Part shown: positions 9,798-18,736 of the stretch, piece by piece
How the letters are laid out: the number at the start of each line of letters is the position of its first letter
Position numbering within the stretch: the first letter of the stretch is position 1
Origin: Schlegelella aquatica
GTDB lineage: Bacteria > Pseudomonadota > Gammaproteobacteria > Burkholderiales > Burkholderiaceae_C
Length of the DNA stretch: 64,000 nt
Direction: 5' to 3'
Assembly: GCF_026013905.1 (NCBI RefSeq)
Contig: NZ_CP110257.1
Location: 744,001 to 808,000, forward strand
Made by a program: the position numbers and the translations under genes
Notes under the pieces: model-generated
What the model was told of the DNA's origin: nothing
Seen by the model: the letters and a program-made list of their open reading frames with translations, nothing else
The model's database searches: none

Positions 9798-10769
9798 ATG
9801 AACACATTGCGTCGTACTGCTTGTGTGCCTGCGCTGCGCACGGCGGCCGTCACCGCAGCCGTGCTCGCGTCCCTGGGCCTGGCCGCCTGCAGCGGCGGCG
9901 ACAAGGACAAGCCGGCCAGCCAGGTGGCCGCGAAGGTCAACAAGGAAGAGATCTCCGTCCACCAGATCAACTACCTGCTGCAGCGCCAGCCGGGGTTGAA
10001 GCCGGAGCAGGCCGAGTCGGCCAGCAAGACCGCGCTCGAGCGCCTCATCGATCAGGAGCTCGCCGTGCAGAAGGCCGAGGAGCTGAAGCTCGACCGCGAC
10101 CCGCGGGTCGTGCAGGCGCTCGATGCGGCCAGGCGCGAGATCCTGTCGCGCTTCTATTTCGAGAAGGTGGCCGAAGGGGTGGCCAAGCCCACCCCCGAGG
10201 AGGTGCGCGAGTACTACCGTTCCAAGCCCGCGCTGTTCAGCGAGCGCCGCATCTACAGCTTGCAGGAGATCGCGATCCAGGCGCCCAAGGAGCAGGTGCC
10301 CGAGCTCGAGCAGCAGCTCAAGAGTGCGAAGACGCCTGCCGAGTTCGTCGAGCAACTCAAGGCGAAGAACATTCCCTTCGCCGTCAACCAGGTGACCCGT
10401 GCGGCCGAGCAGTTGCCGCTCTCCATGCTCGACTCCTTCCACGCCTTGAAGGACGGCCAGGCGATGTTCGTGCCGTCGCCCTCGGGCGCTCAGGTGGTCG
10501 TGCTGCAAGCAAGCCGCAGCGCACCCGTGGATGAGGAGCGCGCCCGGGCGGCCATCGAGCACTACCTCATGAACGAGCGCAAGCGCAAGCTCGTCGAGGG
10601 CGAGTTGAAAGATCTGCGCAAGTCGGCGCAGATCGAGTACGTCGGCAAGTTCGCGGACGCCTCGGGTGGGGTGGCCCAGAAGACCGAAGTCGCACCGGCC
10701 GCCAAGCAAGAGGCCAAGCCGAACAGCGATGCCGATGCCATCAGCAAGGGACTGTCGGGGTTGAAATGA
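9798..10769 (+). CDS. epsD: EpsD family lipoprotein peptidyl-prolyl cis-trans isomerase
   Basis: A 323-residue periplasmic lipoprotein of the SurA/PpiC-like EpsD family, found at the head of methanolan-type EPS clusters. The lipobox is LAAC with Cys31 as the lipidated residue, after a basic N-terminus (MNTLRRTACV). The mid region EKVAEGVAKPTPEEVREYYR and the parvulin-like stretch RRIYSLQEIAIQAP match the family. The C-terminal tail (PAAKQEAKPNSDADAIS) is low complexity. It probably helps fold the export porin or EpsL barrel. ATG at 9798 has a good site (AGGGAGAG). It overlaps epsE by four bases (ATGA), so it is part of one operon. Confidence 0.93.
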   Translation: MNTLRRTACVPALRTAAVTAAVLASLGLAACSGGDKDKPASQVAAKVNKEEISVHQINYLLQRQPGLKPEQAESASKTALERLIDQELAVQKAEELKLDRDPRVVQALDAARREILSRFYFEKVAEGVAKPTPEEVREYYRSKPALFSERRIYSLQEIAIQAPKEQVPELEQQLKSAKTPAEFVEQLKAKNIPFAVNQVTRAAEQLPLSMLDSFHALKDGQAMFVPSPSGAQVVVLQASRSAPVDEERARAAIEHYLMNERKRKLVEGELKDLRKSAQIEYVGKFADASGGVAQKTEVAPAAKQEAKPNSDADAISKGLSGLK

Positions 10770-11581
10770 GCATGATCGTTCACTTGCGCCGGTGGTGTGC
10801 CGGCTTGTTCCTGTTGTTCGCGACGGGCCTCGCGTTCGCTCAGCCAGGCAATGCACGCGAGTACGTGATCGGCCCGGGAGACATCCTGCGTATCAACGTC
10901 TTCCAGGCGCCGGAGCTCTCGCTCGAGACGCGCGTGTCCGAGGCGGGCACGATCAGTTACCCGCTGCTCGGGCAGGTGCAACTCGGCGGCCTGTCGGTGC
11001 GCGACGCCGAGCAGCGCATTGCCGATGGTCTGCGGCGCGGCAACTTCGTGCGTCAGCCGCAGGTGTCGATCCTCGTGGCCCAGGTGCGCGGCAATCAGGT
11101 CTCGGTGCTGGGCTACGTCAACCGCCCGGGCCGCTACCCGCTCGAGCTGGCCAGCACGCGGCTCACCGACATGCTGGCCATGGCCGGGGGCGTGGCGCAA
11201 ACGGGGGCCGACGTCATCGTGGTGACCGGCACGCGTGCAGGCAAACCGTTCCGCAAGGAGATCGATCTGCCTGCCATGTTCTCCGGCCAGGCGCCGATCG
11301 ACGACATGGTCTTGCAGAACGGCGACGTGATCTTCGTCGATCGCATGCCGACGATCTACATCTACGGCGCGGTGCAACGACCCGGCGCGGTGCGTCTGGA
11401 GCGCGGCATGACGGTCATGCAGGCGCTCGCCGCAGGCGGAGGCCCTTCGCTGCGCGGCACCGAGCGCGGGCTCAAGGTGCATCGCCGCGGCCCGAACGGT
11501 CAGGTGGAGGTGCTCGAACCCACCATGCACGATCGTCTGCGCGACGGCGACGTGGTGTACGTGCGCGAAAGCATCTTCTGA
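10766..11581 (+). CDS. epsE: polysaccharide export protein EpsE (Wza-like)
   Basis: A 271-residue outer-membrane/periplasmic polysaccharide export protein. It has a signal peptide (about 1-25, ending AFA-Q) and a Poly_export domain (YVIGPGDILRINVFQAPELS, about 31-110). Two SLBB domains follow (VSVLGYVNRPGRYPLEL, and IYIYGAVQRPGAVRLERGMT). Unlike E. coli Wza there is no lipobox at the cleavage site, and the protein is shorter. It may therefore lack the C-terminal helix barrel and rely on EpsL in the outer membrane (inference). Translation overlaps the epsD stop. Confidence 0.94.
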   Translation: MSMIVHLRRWCAGLFLLFATGLAFAQPGNAREYVIGPGDILRINVFQAPELSLETRVSEAGTISYPLLGQVQLGGLSVRDAEQRIADGLRRGNFVRQPQVSILVAQVRGNQVSVLGYVNRPGRYPLELASTRLTDMLAMAGGVAQTGADVIVVTGTRAGKPFRKEIDLPAMFSGQAPIDDMVLQNGDVIFVDRMPTIYIYGAVQRPGAVRLERGMTVMQALAAGGGPSLRGTERGLKVHRRGPNGQVEVLEPTMHDRLRDGDVVYVRESIF

Positions 11582-11599
11582 ACCCACGCGGAGCAAGCC

Positions 11600-13021
11600 G
11601 TGTCCCTCGGTCAGTTCTTTTCGATTCTGCTGGCGCGCTGGAAGGTCGTGCTCGCGGTCTTCGTGCTCACGGTGGGGTCGGTCGTCGCAGTGAGCTTGCT
11701 TTTGCCCAAGAAGTACACCGCGACGGCCTCCGTGGTGGTGGACATGCGGGCGCCCGATCCGCTCGTCGGCATGGTGCTGGGTGGCACCCCGAGCTACCTC
11801 ACCACCCAGCTGCAGATCGTGCAGAGCGAGCGCGTGGCGTTACGGGTGGTGCGCAATCTCAAGCTCACGGAGGCACCGCAGATCCGCGACCAATGGAAGG
11901 AGGCCACCGGAGGCACCGGCAATATCGAGACGTGGCTGGCCAAGGCCTTGTTGCGCAGCCTCGAGGCCGGTCCGGCGGGCGAGTCCAACGTGATCGAGGT
12001 CCGCTACGAGTCGGTGGACCCGAAGTTCTCGGCGATGATGGCCAATGCCTTCGTGCAAGCGTACATCGAGACGCACTTGGATCTGCGAGCCGACCCGGCC
12101 AAGCGGTTCTCGACGTTCTTCGACCAGCGTGCGAAGCAACTGCGCGAACAGCTCGAGGCCGCGCAGAACCGGCTGTCCGAGTACCAGAAGCAGCATGGGC
12201 TGATCGCCACCGACGAGCGGCTCGACATCGAGAACGCGCGGTTGAACGAGCTGTCCTCGCAATTGGTGGCGATCCAAGCGCTGGCGACCGAGTCCAGCAG
12301 CCGGGAGAACCAGGCCCGCAGCGCGGCCGACCGGATGCAGGAAGTGCTGCTGAACCCGTTGATCTCCAGCCTGAAGGCGGACCTGAACCGGCAGGAGGTC
12401 CGGCTGCGCGAGCTGAGCGAGCGCTACGGCCGCAACCACCCGCAGGTGGTCGAGCTGCAGGCCTCGGTGGACGCGTTGCGCGCACGGGTGGACGCCGAGA
12501 CCCGGCGCGTCACCAGCGGCGTGACCGTGACCAACAACATCAACCGCCAGCGCGAGGCCGAGCTGAAGGAGGCGCTCGAGGCCCAGCGCGCCAAGGTGCT
12601 GAAGATGAAGGAGCAGCGCGACGAGGCGGCGGTGCTGCTGCGCGACGTCGAGAACGCGCAGCGGGCCTACGACGCCGTCCTCGCCCGGCTCAACCAGACG
12701 AGCATGGAAAGCGAGAGCACCGCGACCAACGTGTCGGTGCTGAGTCCGGCGACGGAGCCGTCGTCGCCGTCGTCGCCGCGCATTCTGCTCAACACGCTGG
12801 TGGCGATTTGTGCGGGTGGGGTGCTGGCGTTTGCCGCTGCCTTCCTCATCGAGCTGATCGATCGGCGCCTGCGCTCGTTCGAGGACGCGTTCCAGCTGCT
12901 CGGCTTGCCGGTCCTCGGCGTCATGCCGAAGCCCGTGCGCTCGCGTCTGCCGTTCCGGCGCTCGTCGCCGGCCTTGCCGGGCCGCGTGCTCGGGCAGCTC
13001 CCCGGTCCCAGAGGTGCGTGA
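11600..13021 (+). CDS. epsF: chain-length determinant protein EpsF (Wzz-type polysaccharide copolymerase)
   Basis: A 473-residue inner-membrane copolymerase. An N-terminal Wzz domain carries transmembrane helix 1 (about 13-35). A long periplasmic coiled coil follows (about 170-360, rich in heptads such as QLREQLEAAQNRLSEYQKQ). A GNVR-like stretch precedes transmembrane helix 2 (about 394-420), and a short cytoplasmic tail includes GLPVLGVMPKPVR. The kinase domain is separate and encoded next (EpsG), as in PCP-2b systems with a split kinase. GTG start at 11600 behind GGAG. The stop overlaps the epsG start (TGATG). Confidence 0.94.
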   Translation: MSLGQFFSILLARWKVVLAVFVLTVGSVVAVSLLLPKKYTATASVVVDMRAPDPLVGMVLGGTPSYLTTQLQIVQSERVALRVVRNLKLTEAPQIRDQWKEATGGTGNIETWLAKALLRSLEAGPAGESNVIEVRYESVDPKFSAMMANAFVQAYIETHLDLRADPAKRFSTFFDQRAKQLREQLEAAQNRLSEYQKQHGLIATDERLDIENARLNELSSQLVAIQALATESSSRENQARSAADRMQEVLLNPLISSLKADLNRQEVRLRELSERYGRNHPQVVELQASVDALRARVDAETRRVTSGVTVTNNINRQREAELKEALEAQRAKVLKMKEQRDEAAVLLRDVENAQRAYDAVLARLNQTSMESESTATNVSVLSPATEPSSPSSPRILLNTLVAICAGGVLAFAAAFLIELIDRRLRSFEDAFQLLGLPVLGVMPKPVRSRLPFRRSSPALPGRVLGQLPGPRGA

Positions 13022-13944
13022 TGGCTGTCTTTCGCGAATCCAACGCGGCGCCCTACCTGCAGCCCGTTCCACCGGTGGTGGGGGATGCCAAGGTGGGCGG
13101 GGCCGCCCCGCATGAGCTGAGCATCGGGGAGATCATCCGCCGCGAGCGGCGCCTGAGCCAGGAGCAGATCGAGCAGATCCTGCAGTACCAGCGAGAGAAA
13201 GGCGTTCGCTTCGGCGAAGCGGCGGTCGCCCTCGGTCTGGCGAGTCAGCAGGACGTCCTGTTCGCGCTGTCGCAGCAGTTCAATTACTTCTACGCGCCCG
13301 ATGCCAAGCGCGGCTACTCCAACGAACTCGTGGCCGCGACGCAGCCGTTCTCGCATCAGGCCGAGTCGTTCCGGGCGATCCGCACCCAGTTGATGATGCG
13401 GGTGTTCTCACAGGACGACGTGCGCCGCGCGATCGCCATCGTCAGTCCCGACTCCGGAGACGGCAAGACGTTCTTTGCCGCGAATCTCGCCGTCGTGCTG
13501 TCCCAGCTCGGAGGGCGCACCCTCGTCGTCGATGCCGACCTGCGCGGGCCGCGGCTGCACGAACTGTTCGGGATCGAATCCAGCTCGGGGCTGTCGGGCA
13601 TCTTGTCGGGCCGCGCCGAGACGAGCGTGATCAAGCAGGTGCCGGACCTGCCCTCGCTGTACGTCCTGCCGGTCGGTGTGACACCGCCCAACCCGGTCGA
13701 GCTGGTCGAGCGTCCGGCCTTCGCCTTGTTGATGCGGGAGTTGTTGAGCAAGTTCGATCACGTGGTGGTCGACACTCCGGCAGCCGTCTACGGCGCCGAC
13801 GCGACCGTGATCGCGGCGCGGTGCGGGGCGGCTCTGGTCCTGGCCCGCCAGGGGCGCTCGAAGGTGAGCCGGCTGCAGGACCTCGTGGCCACCTTGAACA
13901 ACAGCCCCGCCAAGCTGGCCGGGGTCATCCTGAACGAGTACTGA
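13021..13944 (+). CDS. epsG: chain-length determinant tyrosine kinase EpsG with N-terminal MshEN-like domain
   Basis: A 307-residue bacterial tyrosine kinase partner of EpsF. Walker A is SPDSGDGKT (142-150), Walker A' is TLVVDADLRGPRLH (from 167) and Walker B is DHVVVDTPAA. The N-terminus has two 24-residue repeats (34-57 and 63-86) separated by five residues. They match the MshEN c-di-GMP-binding pattern: in the second, R63, G65, V69, G72, L83 and Q86 fall at the consensus positions. The first is more degenerate (Ser for Arg, Arg for Gly). There is no C-terminal tyrosine cluster; only Tyr307, the last residue, remains. That is odd for a BY-kinase and suggests little autophosphorylation at the tail. 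Directly coupled to epsF. Confidence 0.93.
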   Translation: MAVFRESNAAPYLQPVPPVVGDAKVGGAAPHELSIGEIIRRERRLSQEQIEQILQYQREKGVRFGEAAVALGLASQQDVLFALSQQFNYFYAPDAKRGYSNELVAATQPFSHQAESFRAIRTQLMMRVFSQDDVRRAIAIVSPDSGDGKTFFAANLAVVLSQLGGRTLVVDADLRGPRLHELFGIESSSGLSGILSGRAETSVIKQVPDLPSLYVLPVGVTPPNPVELVERPAFALLMRELLSKFDHVVVDTPAAVYGADATVIAARCGAALVLARQGRSKVSRLQDLVATLNNSPAKLAGVILNEY

Positions 13945-13945
13945 C

Positions 13946-14842
13946 ATGTCGACCGTGATGCCGACTTCGATGGCCGCACGTCCGACTTCGCCCACGCAGT
14001 GGTCCATCGCCCTGCTCGGGCTGGGCGCGTTGGCGCTGCTGCTGCCCACGTGTCTGGACCTCGCCCGCACGACCTGGCAGTCCGAGGAGCAAGGGCACGG
14101 CCCGCTGATCCTCGCCGTCTCGCTGTGGGTGGTGTGGCAACGGCGCCAGGAACTGATGCAGGCGGCGGTCGAGGCGCGCCCGTCGCCGATCGGAGGGTGG
14201 GCGCTGCTGCTCGCCGCGCTCGCGCTGTATGTGGTGGGCCGGTCTCAGGCCATCCTCTTCTTCGAGGTGGGAGCGCTGATCCCCGCCCTGGCCGGGGCGG
14301 CGGCGGCGGCCTTCGGCTGGCGCTTCGTGCGCGTCCTGGCGTTTCCCTTGCTGTTCCTCGTGTTCATGGTCCCGCTGCCGCAGATGGTGATCGATTCGGT
14401 CACCGCGTCGCTGAAGCAGGCGGTGTCCGCCATTGCCGAGGACGTCCTCTACTTCATCGGCTACCCGATTGCGCGCAGCGGCGTCGTGCTCATGGTGGGG
14501 CAGTACCAGTTGCTGGTGGCCGATGCCTGTTCGGGGCTGAACTCCATGTTCAGTCTGACCTCGCTCGGTGTGCTGTACCTCTACCTCACCAAGCACAAGA
14601 GCCGCCTGCGCAACGCACTGATCGTCGCGAGCATCTTGCCGATCGCCTTCTTGGCGAACATCGTGCGCGTCATGATCCTCGTGCTCGTGACGTATCACTT
14701 CGGTGACGAGGCGGGTCAGGGCTTCATCCACGGCGCGGCGGGGATGGTGCTGTTCGTGATTGCGATCGTGTTGCTCTTCTCGTTCGACGCCTTCCTCGGA
14801 TTGTTCTTCCGGAATCGCAAGAAGAAGGGGGTTGCGGCATGA
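13946..14842 (+). CDS. xrtB: exosortase B
   Basis: A 298-residue polytopic inner-membrane cysteine protease/transpeptidase of the exosortase family, B type. About eight hydrophobic segments are visible. The catalytic residues are Cys195 (ADACSGLNSM), Arg241 (NIVRV) and His262 (GFIHGAAG). Exosortases recognise PEP-CTERM-like tails, but the B type is tied to EPS clusters with EpsI, and its substrate is unclear. Its ATG lies one base after the epsG stop, and its end overlaps epsI (ATGA). It does not have a fused EpsI domain, unlike some types. Confidence 0.94.
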   Translation: MSTVMPTSMAARPTSPTQWSIALLGLGALALLLPTCLDLARTTWQSEEQGHGPLILAVSLWVVWQRRQELMQAAVEARPSPIGGWALLLAALALYVVGRSQAILFFEVGALIPALAGAAAAAFGWRFVRVLAFPLLFLVFMVPLPQMVIDSVTASLKQAVSAIAEDVLYFIGYPIARSGVVLMVGQYQLLVADACSGLNSMFSLTSLGVLYLYLTKHKSRLRNALIVASILPIAFLANIVRVMILVLVTYHFGDEAGQGFIHGAAGMVLFVIAIVLLFSFDAFLGLFFRNRKKKGVAA

Positions 14843-15528
14843 GCTCCCTGCTGTGGAGGCCGGTGGCCGTACTCGTCCTGATGGTCGGGGCGGCAATCGC
14901 TGCGGTGGCGGCACGGCCGACGGTGCGAGTGGCGGATGTAGGGCCGAAAGTCGACCTCGAGACCCTGGTGCCGCGGCAGTTCGGCCGCTGGGAAGAAGAC
15001 CGCAGCATCGTTCCGCTGCAGGCGTCGCCGGATGTGCAGCGGGTCATCGAGCAGACGTATGCCCAGGTCTTGTCGCGCACGTACCGCAATGCCGAGGGGC
15101 AGCGCGTCATGCTGTCGATCGCCTACGGGGCCGCCCAGGACGACTCGATGAACTATCACCGCCCGGAGACCTGCTATCCGGCGCAAGGGTTTCCCATCGT
15201 TCAGGCTCCCCGGCGCGGCGCGGTTTCGCTGACTCACGGCGAGCTGCCCGTCACGCGGTTGGTCGCTCGGCAGGGCCGCCGCAACGAGCCCATCACCTAC
15301 TGGCTCGTGGTGGGCGATGAGATCGCGCATTTCGGGCTGGAGCAGCGCTGGACGACCTTGAAGTACGGCCTCACGGGGCGCATCCCCGACGGCATGCTGG
15401 TGCGGGTGTCTTCCATCGACCACGACAACCAGGCCGCGTTCAAGATGCAGGATGCGTTCATCGCAGACATGCTCGACGCCCTCTCGCCCGAGGCACGAGG
15501 CCGGCTGCTGGGCAGCCTGGCCCATTGA
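14839..15528 (+). CDS. epsI: exosortase B-associated protein EpsI
   Basis: A 229-residue protein with one N-terminal hydrophobic anchor (about 6-25) and a periplasmic EpsI domain. The family signature [14 protein letters not shown] is present (His107, Cys112). The second half ends in a region rich in polar residues ([17 protein letters not shown]). EpsI always accompanies certain exosortases, and its biochemical role is not established. Translationally coupled to xrtB. Confidence 0.92.
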   Translation: MSSLLWRPVAVLVLMVGAAIAAVAARPTVRVADVGPKVDLETLVPRQFGRWEEDRSIVPLQASPDVQRVIEQTYAQVLSRTYRNAEGQRVMLSIAYGAAQDDSMNYHRPETCYPAQGFPIVQAPRRGAVSLTHGELPVTRLVARQGRRNEPITYWLVVGDEIAHFGLEQRWTTLKYGLTGRIPDGMLVRVSSIDHDNQAAFKMQDAFIADMLDALSPEARGRLLGSLAH

Positions 15529-15539
15529 CGGACCCACTT

Positions 15540-16655
15540 ATGAAGAAGAAAGCACTCATCACCGGCGTGACCGGTCAGGACGGGGCCTACTTGTCGGAGT
15601 TCCTGCTGCGCAAGGGCTACGAGGTGCACGGCATCAAGCGCCGCACGTCGCTCTTCAACACCGACAGAATCGACCATCTCTATCAGGACCCTCACGTCGA
15701 CAACCGCAGTTTCATCCTGCACTACGGCGACTTGACCGATTCGACGAGCCTCGTGCGCATCGTCCAGAAAGTGCAACCGGACGAGATCTACAACCTGGCC
15801 GCGCAGAGCCACGTCGCGGTCAGCTTCGAGGAACCCGAGTACACGGCCAATGCCGACGGCCTGGGGGCGCTGCGTCTGCTCGAGGCTATCCGCATCCTGG
15901 GGCTCGAGAAGAAGACGCGCTTTTACCAGGCGTCGACCTCGGAGCTGTACGGCCTGGTGCAGGAAGTGCCCCAGCGGGAGACCACCCCGTTCTACCCGCG
16001 CAGCCCCTATGCGGTGGCCAAGCTGTATGCCTACTGGATCACCGTCAACTACCGGGAGGCCTACGGCCTGTACGCCTGCAACGGCATCCTGTTCAACCAT
16101 GAGTCGCCTGTGCGCGGCGAGACCTTCGTCACGCGCAAGATCACGCGTGCCGTCGCCCGTATCGCCCTTGGTTTGCAGGACTGCCTGTACCTCGGCAACC
16201 TCGATGCGCTGCGCGACTGGGGCCACGCGCGCGACTATGTCGAGATGCAGTGGTTGATGCTGCAGCAGGAGCAGCCGGAGGACTTCGTCATTGCGACCGG
16301 CCAGCAGTTCAGCGTGCGTCAGTTCGTCGAACATGCAGCGCAGCAGCTGGGCATCACGCTCTCGTTCGAGGGCAAGGGCGAGAAGGAGATCGGCGTCGTC
16401 GCCAAGGTCGAGGGTGACCGCGCCAAGTGCAAGGTGGGCGATGTCGTCGTGCGGGTGGACCCGCGCTATTTCCGGCCGACCGAAGTGGAAACGCTGCTGG
16501 GCGATCCGACGAAAGCACGCGAGAAGCTGGGCTGGAAGCCACGCACGAGTTTCGAGGAGCTCGTGCGCGAGATGATCGAGAGCGACTACGCTGCGGCGCG
16601 GCGTGATTCGCTCGTCAAGCTCGCGGGGTTCAAGGCGTACGACTACCACGAGTGA
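15540..16655 (+). CDS. gmd: GDP-mannose 4,6-dehydratase
   Basis: A 371-residue short-chain dehydrogenase of the extended type that converts GDP-D-mannose to GDP-4-keto-6-deoxymannose. The NADP fold motif is [11 protein letters not shown] (8-18). The family signature HYGDLTDS and the active-site Tyr-Lys pair (SPYAVAK) are present, as is [20 protein letters not shown] at 15540 was chosen over an earlier TTG, because family members start MKKKALITG. Its neighbour fcl completes GDP-fucose synthesis. Full length. Confidence 0.96.
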   Translation: MKKKALITGVTGQDGAYLSEFLLRKGYEVHGIKRRTSLFNTDRIDHLYQDPHVDNRSFILHYGDLTDSTSLVRIVQKVQPDEIYNLAAQSHVAVSFEEPEYTANADGLGALRLLEAIRILGLEKKTRFYQASTSELYGLVQEVPQRETTPFYPRSPYAVAKLYAYWITVNYREAYGLYACNGILFNHESPVRGETFVTRKITRAVARIALGLQDCLYLGNLDALRDWGHARDYVEMQWLMLQQEQPEDFVIATGQQFSVRQFVEHAAQQLGITLSFEGKGEKEIGVVAKVEGDRAKCKVGDVVVRVDPRYFRPTEVETLLGDPTKAREKLGWKPRTSFEELVREMIESDYAAARRDSLVKLAGFKAYDYHE

Positions 16656-16663
16656 GGACAGCC

Positions 16664-17632
16664 GTGGCTCCTGCCGCATTGGATGGCGGATCTCGGGGCG
16701 GTGGGTCCACCCGGATTGCGTACCTCGTGCTGGCACACACGGACCCGGCGCAGGTCGCCCGGCTGTGCAGGGCATTGGACGACGGTGCGGCCGGCGTCTT
16801 CGTGCACGTGGACGCCAAGTGCGACATCGGCCCCTTCCTGAATCAGAATCTGCCGGCGTGCGCCCGGTTCATAGAGGACCGCGTGAGGGTGTCGTGGGCG
16901 GCGTACTCGCAGGTGGAGGCGACCCTGCGCATGATGCGCACCGCGCTTGCAGACCGCCAGCGTTACGCACGGATCGTGATGCTGTCCGGCCTGGACTACC
17001 CGATCAAGCCGACGTCGGCGCTGCGGGCCTTGTTCGACAGCAATCCGCGCCACGAGTACATCCGCTTCATTGACGCTTCGCATCCGGCGCACTTTCGGAT
17101 CTTCCATGAACACTACTGGTTTATGGAGGAGATCTCCTGGCTGCCGAGCGGGCTCGTGCAGACCAAGCTGCGCCGAGGGTTCGGTCGGCTGTTGCGCCAG
17201 GTGGTCAAGAAGCGCAGACCGGAGGGGATCGTTCCTGCATGGGGGAGCGCCTATTGGGCGCTCACGCGCGAGTGCTGCGAGTTCGTGCTCGAGTACATGC
17301 GCGAGCGTCCCGACGTGGTGCGGTGGGTGCGCACCTCTTTCGCGCCCGACGAGCAGTTCTTCCACACGGTGGTGGCGAACTCGCGATTCCTGCACCGCTC
17401 GGACGGGTTCGTGCCGTACCAGGCGCCCTCGGTGCACCTGCTGTCCAACCTGCACCTGATCGCGCCGGGGCTGCGCAAGATCCACACCGAGCGCGATTTC
17501 GACGATCTGGTCGCGTCGCCGAAGTACTTCGTGCGCAAGGTGACTTCCCGGGAGTCGGCCGGGCTGCTCGACCGACTGGACCGCGAAGTGCTGGGGGTGG
17601 GGCGGGTGTGTTCGCGCGCCACCGCCGACTGA
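16664..17632 (+). CDS. GT14 (Core-2/I-branching-type) beta-1,6-N-acetylglucosaminyltransferase-like protein
   Basis: A 322-residue glycosyltransferase of family GT14. The N-terminal sheet reads [21 protein letters not shown], followed by [12 protein letters not shown] and a conserved SGLDYPI. Later come [14 protein letters not shown] and [13 protein letters not shown], where the acidic pair would be catalytic. The family includes animal branching enzymes and xylosyltransferases; bacterial members are found in capsule/EPS clusters. The GTG at 16664 has a GAGGA site five bases upstream; an earlier in-frame GTG at 16652 overlaps the gmd stop but lacks one. It probably adds a GlcNAc or xylose side residue (inference). 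Confidence 0.85.
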   Translation: MAPAALDGGSRGGGSTRIAYLVLAHTDPAQVARLCRALDDGAAGVFVHVDAKCDIGPFLNQNLPACARFIEDRVRVSWAAYSQVEATLRMMRTALADRQRYARIVMLSGLDYPIKPTSALRALFDSNPRHEYIRFIDASHPAHFRIFHEHYWFMEEISWLPSGLVQTKLRRGFGRLLRQVVKKRRPEGIVPAWGSAYWALTRECCEFVLEYMRERPDVVRWVRTSFAPDEQFFHTVVANSRFLHRSDGFVPYQAPSVHLLSNLHLIAPGLRKIHTERDFDDLVASPKYFVRKVTSRESAGLLDRLDREVLGVGRVCSRATAD

Positions 17633-17666
17633 AGACCTTCACGTTCAAGACTGCTCAGGGATCTCC

Positions 17667-18632
17667 ATGTCTTCTCAGGCCATTCCGGTGCTCGGCCCTT
17701 CCAGCAAGATCCTCGTCGCGGGTGCTCGCGGCATGGTGGGCTCGGCCCTGGTGCGGCGGCTGAAAGCGGCCGGATACGACCGGCTCCTCGCCCCGAGCCG
17801 CGCCGAGCTCGATCTGCTGGATCAGCGGGCGGTGTTCGACTACCTGGCGCGCGAGCGGCCGGATTACGTCTTCATCGCTGCCGCCAAGGTCGGTGGCATT
17901 CTGGCGAACAACACCTACCGGGCGGACTTCATCTACCAGAACCTGGTGATCGAGGCCAACCTGGTGCACGGCGCCCACCTGGCTGGTGTGCAACGCCTGA
18001 TGTTCCTCGGCTCGAGCTGCATCTACCCCCGCGACTGCCCGCAGCCGATCAAGGAGGAGTATCTGCTGAGCGGGCCGCTGGAGCAGACCAACGAGCCCTA
18101 CGCCATCGCCAAGATTGCGGGCATCAAGCTGTGCGAGAGCTACAACCTGCAGTACGGGCGCCAGTACGTCAGCGTGATGCCCACCAACCTCTACGGCCCC
18201 AACGACAACTACGACCTGAACCACAGCCACGTGCTGCCCGCGCTGATCCGCAAGTCGCATGAGGCCAAGCAGCGCGGCGACCGGCGCCTGGTGGTCTGGG
18301 GCAGCGGGCAACCGCGCCGCGAGTTCCTCTACGTGGACGACCTCGCCGACGCGTGCGTGTTCCTGATGGAGCGGGGCTACGACGGACCTCTCGTCAACGT
18401 GGGCACGGGGCAGGACGTGACCATCCGCGAGCTGGCCGAAACGGTGATGAGGGTGGTGGGCTTCGATGGCGTGATCGAGTTCGACGCGAGCAAGCCGGAC
18501 GGCACGCCGCGCAAGCTGCTCGACGTCTCGCGTCTGCACGCGTTGGGCTGGCACGCGCGCACCCCGCTCGAGGAGGGCATACGGCTGAGTTGGCAGGACT
18601 TCTGCGCGCGCCACGAAGGCGAGGTTCGATAG
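17667..18632 (+). CDS. fcl: GDP-L-fucose synthase
   Basis: A 321-residue bifunctional epimerase/reductase that converts the Gmd product to GDP-L-fucose using NADPH. The nucleotide motif is [13 protein letters not shown] (12-24). The family hallmark [20 protein letters not shown] and the YAIAK catalytic Tyr-Lys pair are intact. [19 protein letters not shown] follows. ATG at 17667 has an AGGGA site. Together with gmd it implies fucose (or a related 6-deoxyhexose) in the EPS. A 104-base gap follows with no clear signal. Confidence 0.96.
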   Translation: MSSQAIPVLGPSSKILVAGARGMVGSALVRRLKAAGYDRLLAPSRAELDLLDQRAVFDYLARERPDYVFIAAAKVGGILANNTYRADFIYQNLVIEANLVHGAHLAGVQRLMFLGSSCIYPRDCPQPIKEEYLLSGPLEQTNEPYAIAKIAGIKLCESYNLQYGRQYVSVMPTNLYGPNDNYDLNHSHVLPALIRKSHEAKQRGDRRLVVWGSGQPRREFLYVDDLADACVFLMERGYDGPLVNVGTGQDVTIRELAETVMRVVGFDGVIEFDASKPDGTPRKLLDVSRLHALGWHARTPLEEGIRLSWQDFCARHEGEVR

Positions 18633-18736
18633 GAAAGAGACGGTCCGGCGCCGTTCTCGGTGACCGTTGCGGCAGGCGAAGGCGCTGTACGGTGTCGCAG
18701 GCGGCCCGGCGGTGCAGGTTCAGGGGAGCTGAAAAG

